A program made the translations under genes and the position numbers. 64,000 nucleotides of DNA from an uncultured Sulfitobacter sp. (GTDB lineage: Bacteria > Pseudomonadota > Alphaproteobacteria > Rhodobacterales > Rhodobacteraceae), in the NCBI GenBank assembly GCA_947502265.1, contig CANMZB010000006.1:124001-188000 (forward strand), in the 5' to 3' direction. Shown here piece by piece: positions 62,411-64,000 of this stretch. Within the stretch, counting starts at the first letter, position 1; each line of letters starts with the position of its first letter. The notes beneath the pieces were generated by a model. The model did not search any database. It saw only the letters and a list, made by a program, of their open reading frames with translations, and had not been told where the DNA came from.

Positions 62411-64000
62411 TTATCTCACGAATTTTTTGTGCTTGAGGCGCTTGGGTTCAAGCGCATCGGCGCCCAGACGGCGCTTTTTGTCTTCTTCGTAGTCCTCGAA
62501 GTTGCCTTCGAACCATTCGACATGGGCGTCGCCTTCAAAGGCAAGGATGTGCGTGCAGATCCGGTCGAGGAAGAAGCGGTCGTGCGAGATGACCACGGCG
62601 CAGCCTGCGAAATCAACAAGCGCGTCTTCGAGTGCGCGCAGGGTTTCCACGTCGAGATCGTTTGTCGGTTCATCAAGCAGCAGGACGTTGCCACCGGATT
62701 TCAAGAGACGCGCCATGTGAACACGGTTGCGCTCACCACCTGACAGCAGGCCGACTTTCTTTTGCTGGTCGCCGCCTTTGAAGTTGAACGACGAGCAATA
62801 GGCGCGGGAGTTCACTTCGGCGTCGCCAAGCGCGATCAGCTCTGCCCCGTCGGTGATCGCCTGCCACACGTTATCATCCGGTTTCAGATCATCGCGGGAT
62901 TGGTCGACGTAGGACAGATCGACCGTCTCGCCCACTTCGATGGTGCCGGCGTCGGGTTTTTCTTGTCCGGTCAGCATCTTGAACAGCGTGGATTTACCCG
63001 CGCCGTTGGGGCCGATCACGCCGACGATCCCGCCGGGCGGCAGCGAGAAGCTAAGATTTTCGACCAGAAGCTTGTCGCCCATCGCTTTGGTCAGCCCCTC
63101 TACCTCGATCACTTTCGAGCCGAGGCGCTGGCCGTTGGGAATGACGATCTGTGCATTGGCGAGCTTTTCGCGCTCTGACTGGTCGGCCATTTCGTTATAG
63201 GATTTGATCCGTGCCTTGGATTTGGATTGCCGCGCCTTCGCGCCCTGCCGCATCCATTCCAGTTCACGCTCCAGCGTTTTCTGGCGGCTCTTGTCCTCAC
63301 GCGATTCCTGGCTGAGGCGTTTTGCCTTTTGCTCAAGCCAGTCGGAATAATTGCCCTCGTTGGGGATACCGCGGCCCCGGTCGAGTTCGAGAATCCAGCT
63401 GGTAATGTCATCGAGGAAATAGCGGTCGTGGGTAACGATCAGGATCGTCCCCTTGTAGTTGATCAGGTGCTGTTGCAGCCACGCGATCGTTTCCGCATCA
63501 AGGTGGTTGGTCGGTTCGTCGAGCAGCAGCATTTCGGGCGCTTCGAGCAGCAGTTTGCACAGCGCCACGCGACGCGCTTCGCCGCCCGAAAGTTTGGACA
63601 CGTCGGCATCGTCGGGCGGGCAGCGCAACGCTTCCATCGACACGTCGATCTGGCTGTCGAGATCCCAGAGGTCTTCGGCATCAATCCGGTCTTGCAGGGC
63701 GGACATTTCGTCCGCCGTCTCGTCGGAGTAATTCATCGCCAGTTCGTTGTAGCGGTTGAGTACTGCCATTTTAGCCGCCACGCCCAGCATGACGTTCTCG
63801 CGTACGGTCAGGGCGGGATCAAGCTTGGGCTCCTGCGGGAGATAACCCACCTTAGCACCTTCGGCGACCCACGCCTCGCCGGTGAAATCCTTGTCGAGGC
63901 CCGCCATGATCTTCATCAGCGTGGATTTACCCGCGCCGTTGACGCCAACGACACCGATTTTAACGCCGGGCAGAAAGTTCAGGTGGATGTTTTCAAAGCA
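62411..64000 (-). CDS. ettA: energy-dependent translational throttle protein EttA, 5' end cut by window
   Basis: 530 codons are present and the frame is open through the right edge, so about 20 N-terminal residues are missing. It is an ABC-F protein with two ATPase domains. The first has VGVNGAGKSTLMKIMAGLD and LSGGEARRVALCKLL then MLLLDEPTNHLDAETIAWL. A linker arm (RELEWMRQGAKARQSKSKAR) joins the second domain, with VIGPNGAGKSTLFKMLTGQE and LLSGGERNRVHMARLL. EttA binds the ribosomal E site and controls elongation according to ATP level. The KSKARI-type linker distinguishes it from other ABC-F proteins. Confidence 0.95.
   Translation of the reverse strand, partial: CFENIHLNFLPGVKIGVVGVNGAGKSTLMKIMAGLDKDFTGEAWVAEGAKVGYLPQEPKLDPALTVRENVMLGVAAKMAVLNRYNELAMNYSDETADEMSALQDRIDAEDLWDLDSQIDVSMEALRCPPDDADVSKLSGGEARRVALCKLLLEAPEMLLLDEPTNHLDAETIAWLQQHLINYKGTILIVTHDRYFLDDITSWILELDRGRGIPNEGNYSDWLEQKAKRLSQESREDKSRQKTLERELEWMRQGAKARQSKSKARIKSYNEMADQSEREKLANAQIVIPNGQRLGSKVIEVEGLTKAMGDKLLVENLSFSLPPGGIVGVIGPNGAGKSTLFKMLTGQEKPDAGTIEVGETVDLSYVDQSRDDLKPDDNVWQAITDGAELIALGDAEVNSRAYCSSFNFKGGDQQKKVGLLSGGERNRVHMARLLKSGGNVLLLDEPTNDLDVETLRALEDALVDFAGCAVVISHDRFFLDRICTHILAFEGDAHVEWFEGNFEDYEEDKKRRLGADALEPKRLKHKKFVR

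Overview
The window looks like chromosome from a marine alphaproteobacterium of the Rhodobacteraceae (Roseobacter group). This is inferred from protein content and gene order, not from a search. Indicators are the coaBC-dut-moeB run behind an RpoHII-type sigma factor, a DUF1467 gene overlapping methylmalonyl-CoA epimerase, the glnD-murJ/trpS neighbourhood, and lpoA-like/rsmI/yraN/gshB. The sequence is GC-rich and gene-dense, with many 4-base ATGA/GTGA overlaps. Nothing recognised as a tRNA, rRNA, insertion sequence, prophage or CRISPR array is present. Most of it is core genome.

Layout. 1-5.3 kb: a cut pxpA divergent from a LysR regulator, aspS, a hemerythrin protein, a GNAT acetyltransferase and a response regulator. 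5.4-8.5 kb: epimerase and DUF1467, then a leftward deacetylase/nitroreductase/EI24 operon. 8.5-17.3 kb: trpS, a rhomboid-fold protein lacking its catalytic residues, and the leftward lipoprotein-glnD-murJ operon, divergent from rsmI-yraN-gshB-esterase. 19-26.6 kb: comM with candidate CtrA sites in its promoter, two cobalamin genes, and rpoH2-chaN-coaBC-dut-moeB. 26.6-38.5 kb: an M3 peptidase, a hydroxyacid dehydrogenase/VOC pair, the rod-shape cluster mreBCD-mrdA-rodA, and leuA behind a leucine-rich leader peptide. 38.5-50.3 kb: an FkbM methyltransferase, a secreted protein of 18 MORN repeats, nadE, gltX, a cyclotransferase, a GcvH-like protein lacking the lipoyl lysine, an inositol-phosphatase-like enzyme, and the ybbP/ybbA/tesA group.

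The main accessory system lies at 50.4-60.9 kb: reductive pyrimidine (or hydantoin) catabolism. PreT and PreA reduce the ring, HydA opens it, and an AmaB/PydC-type amidohydrolase releases the amino acid, CO2 and ammonia. A RutR-like TetR regulator sits in the middle, and an ABC importer (ATPase, two permeases, NMT1/THI5-like binding protein) follows hydA. Two matching 16-bp palindromes, one before preT and one before the amidohydrolase gene, suggest one regulator controls both transcription units.

60.9-64 kb: a terminator, an L,D-transpeptidase, a cold-shock protein with a leader of about 120 nt, and ettA cut by the right edge.

Points most worth a second look are the GcvH-like protein without its lipoyl lysine, the leucine leader/attenuator of leuA, the TetR operator pair, the catalytically dead rhomboid, the CtrA-like sites and 11-G tract before comM, and a dispersed repeat of about 70 bp present in two inverted copies. 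I did not find a clearly new multi-gene system.
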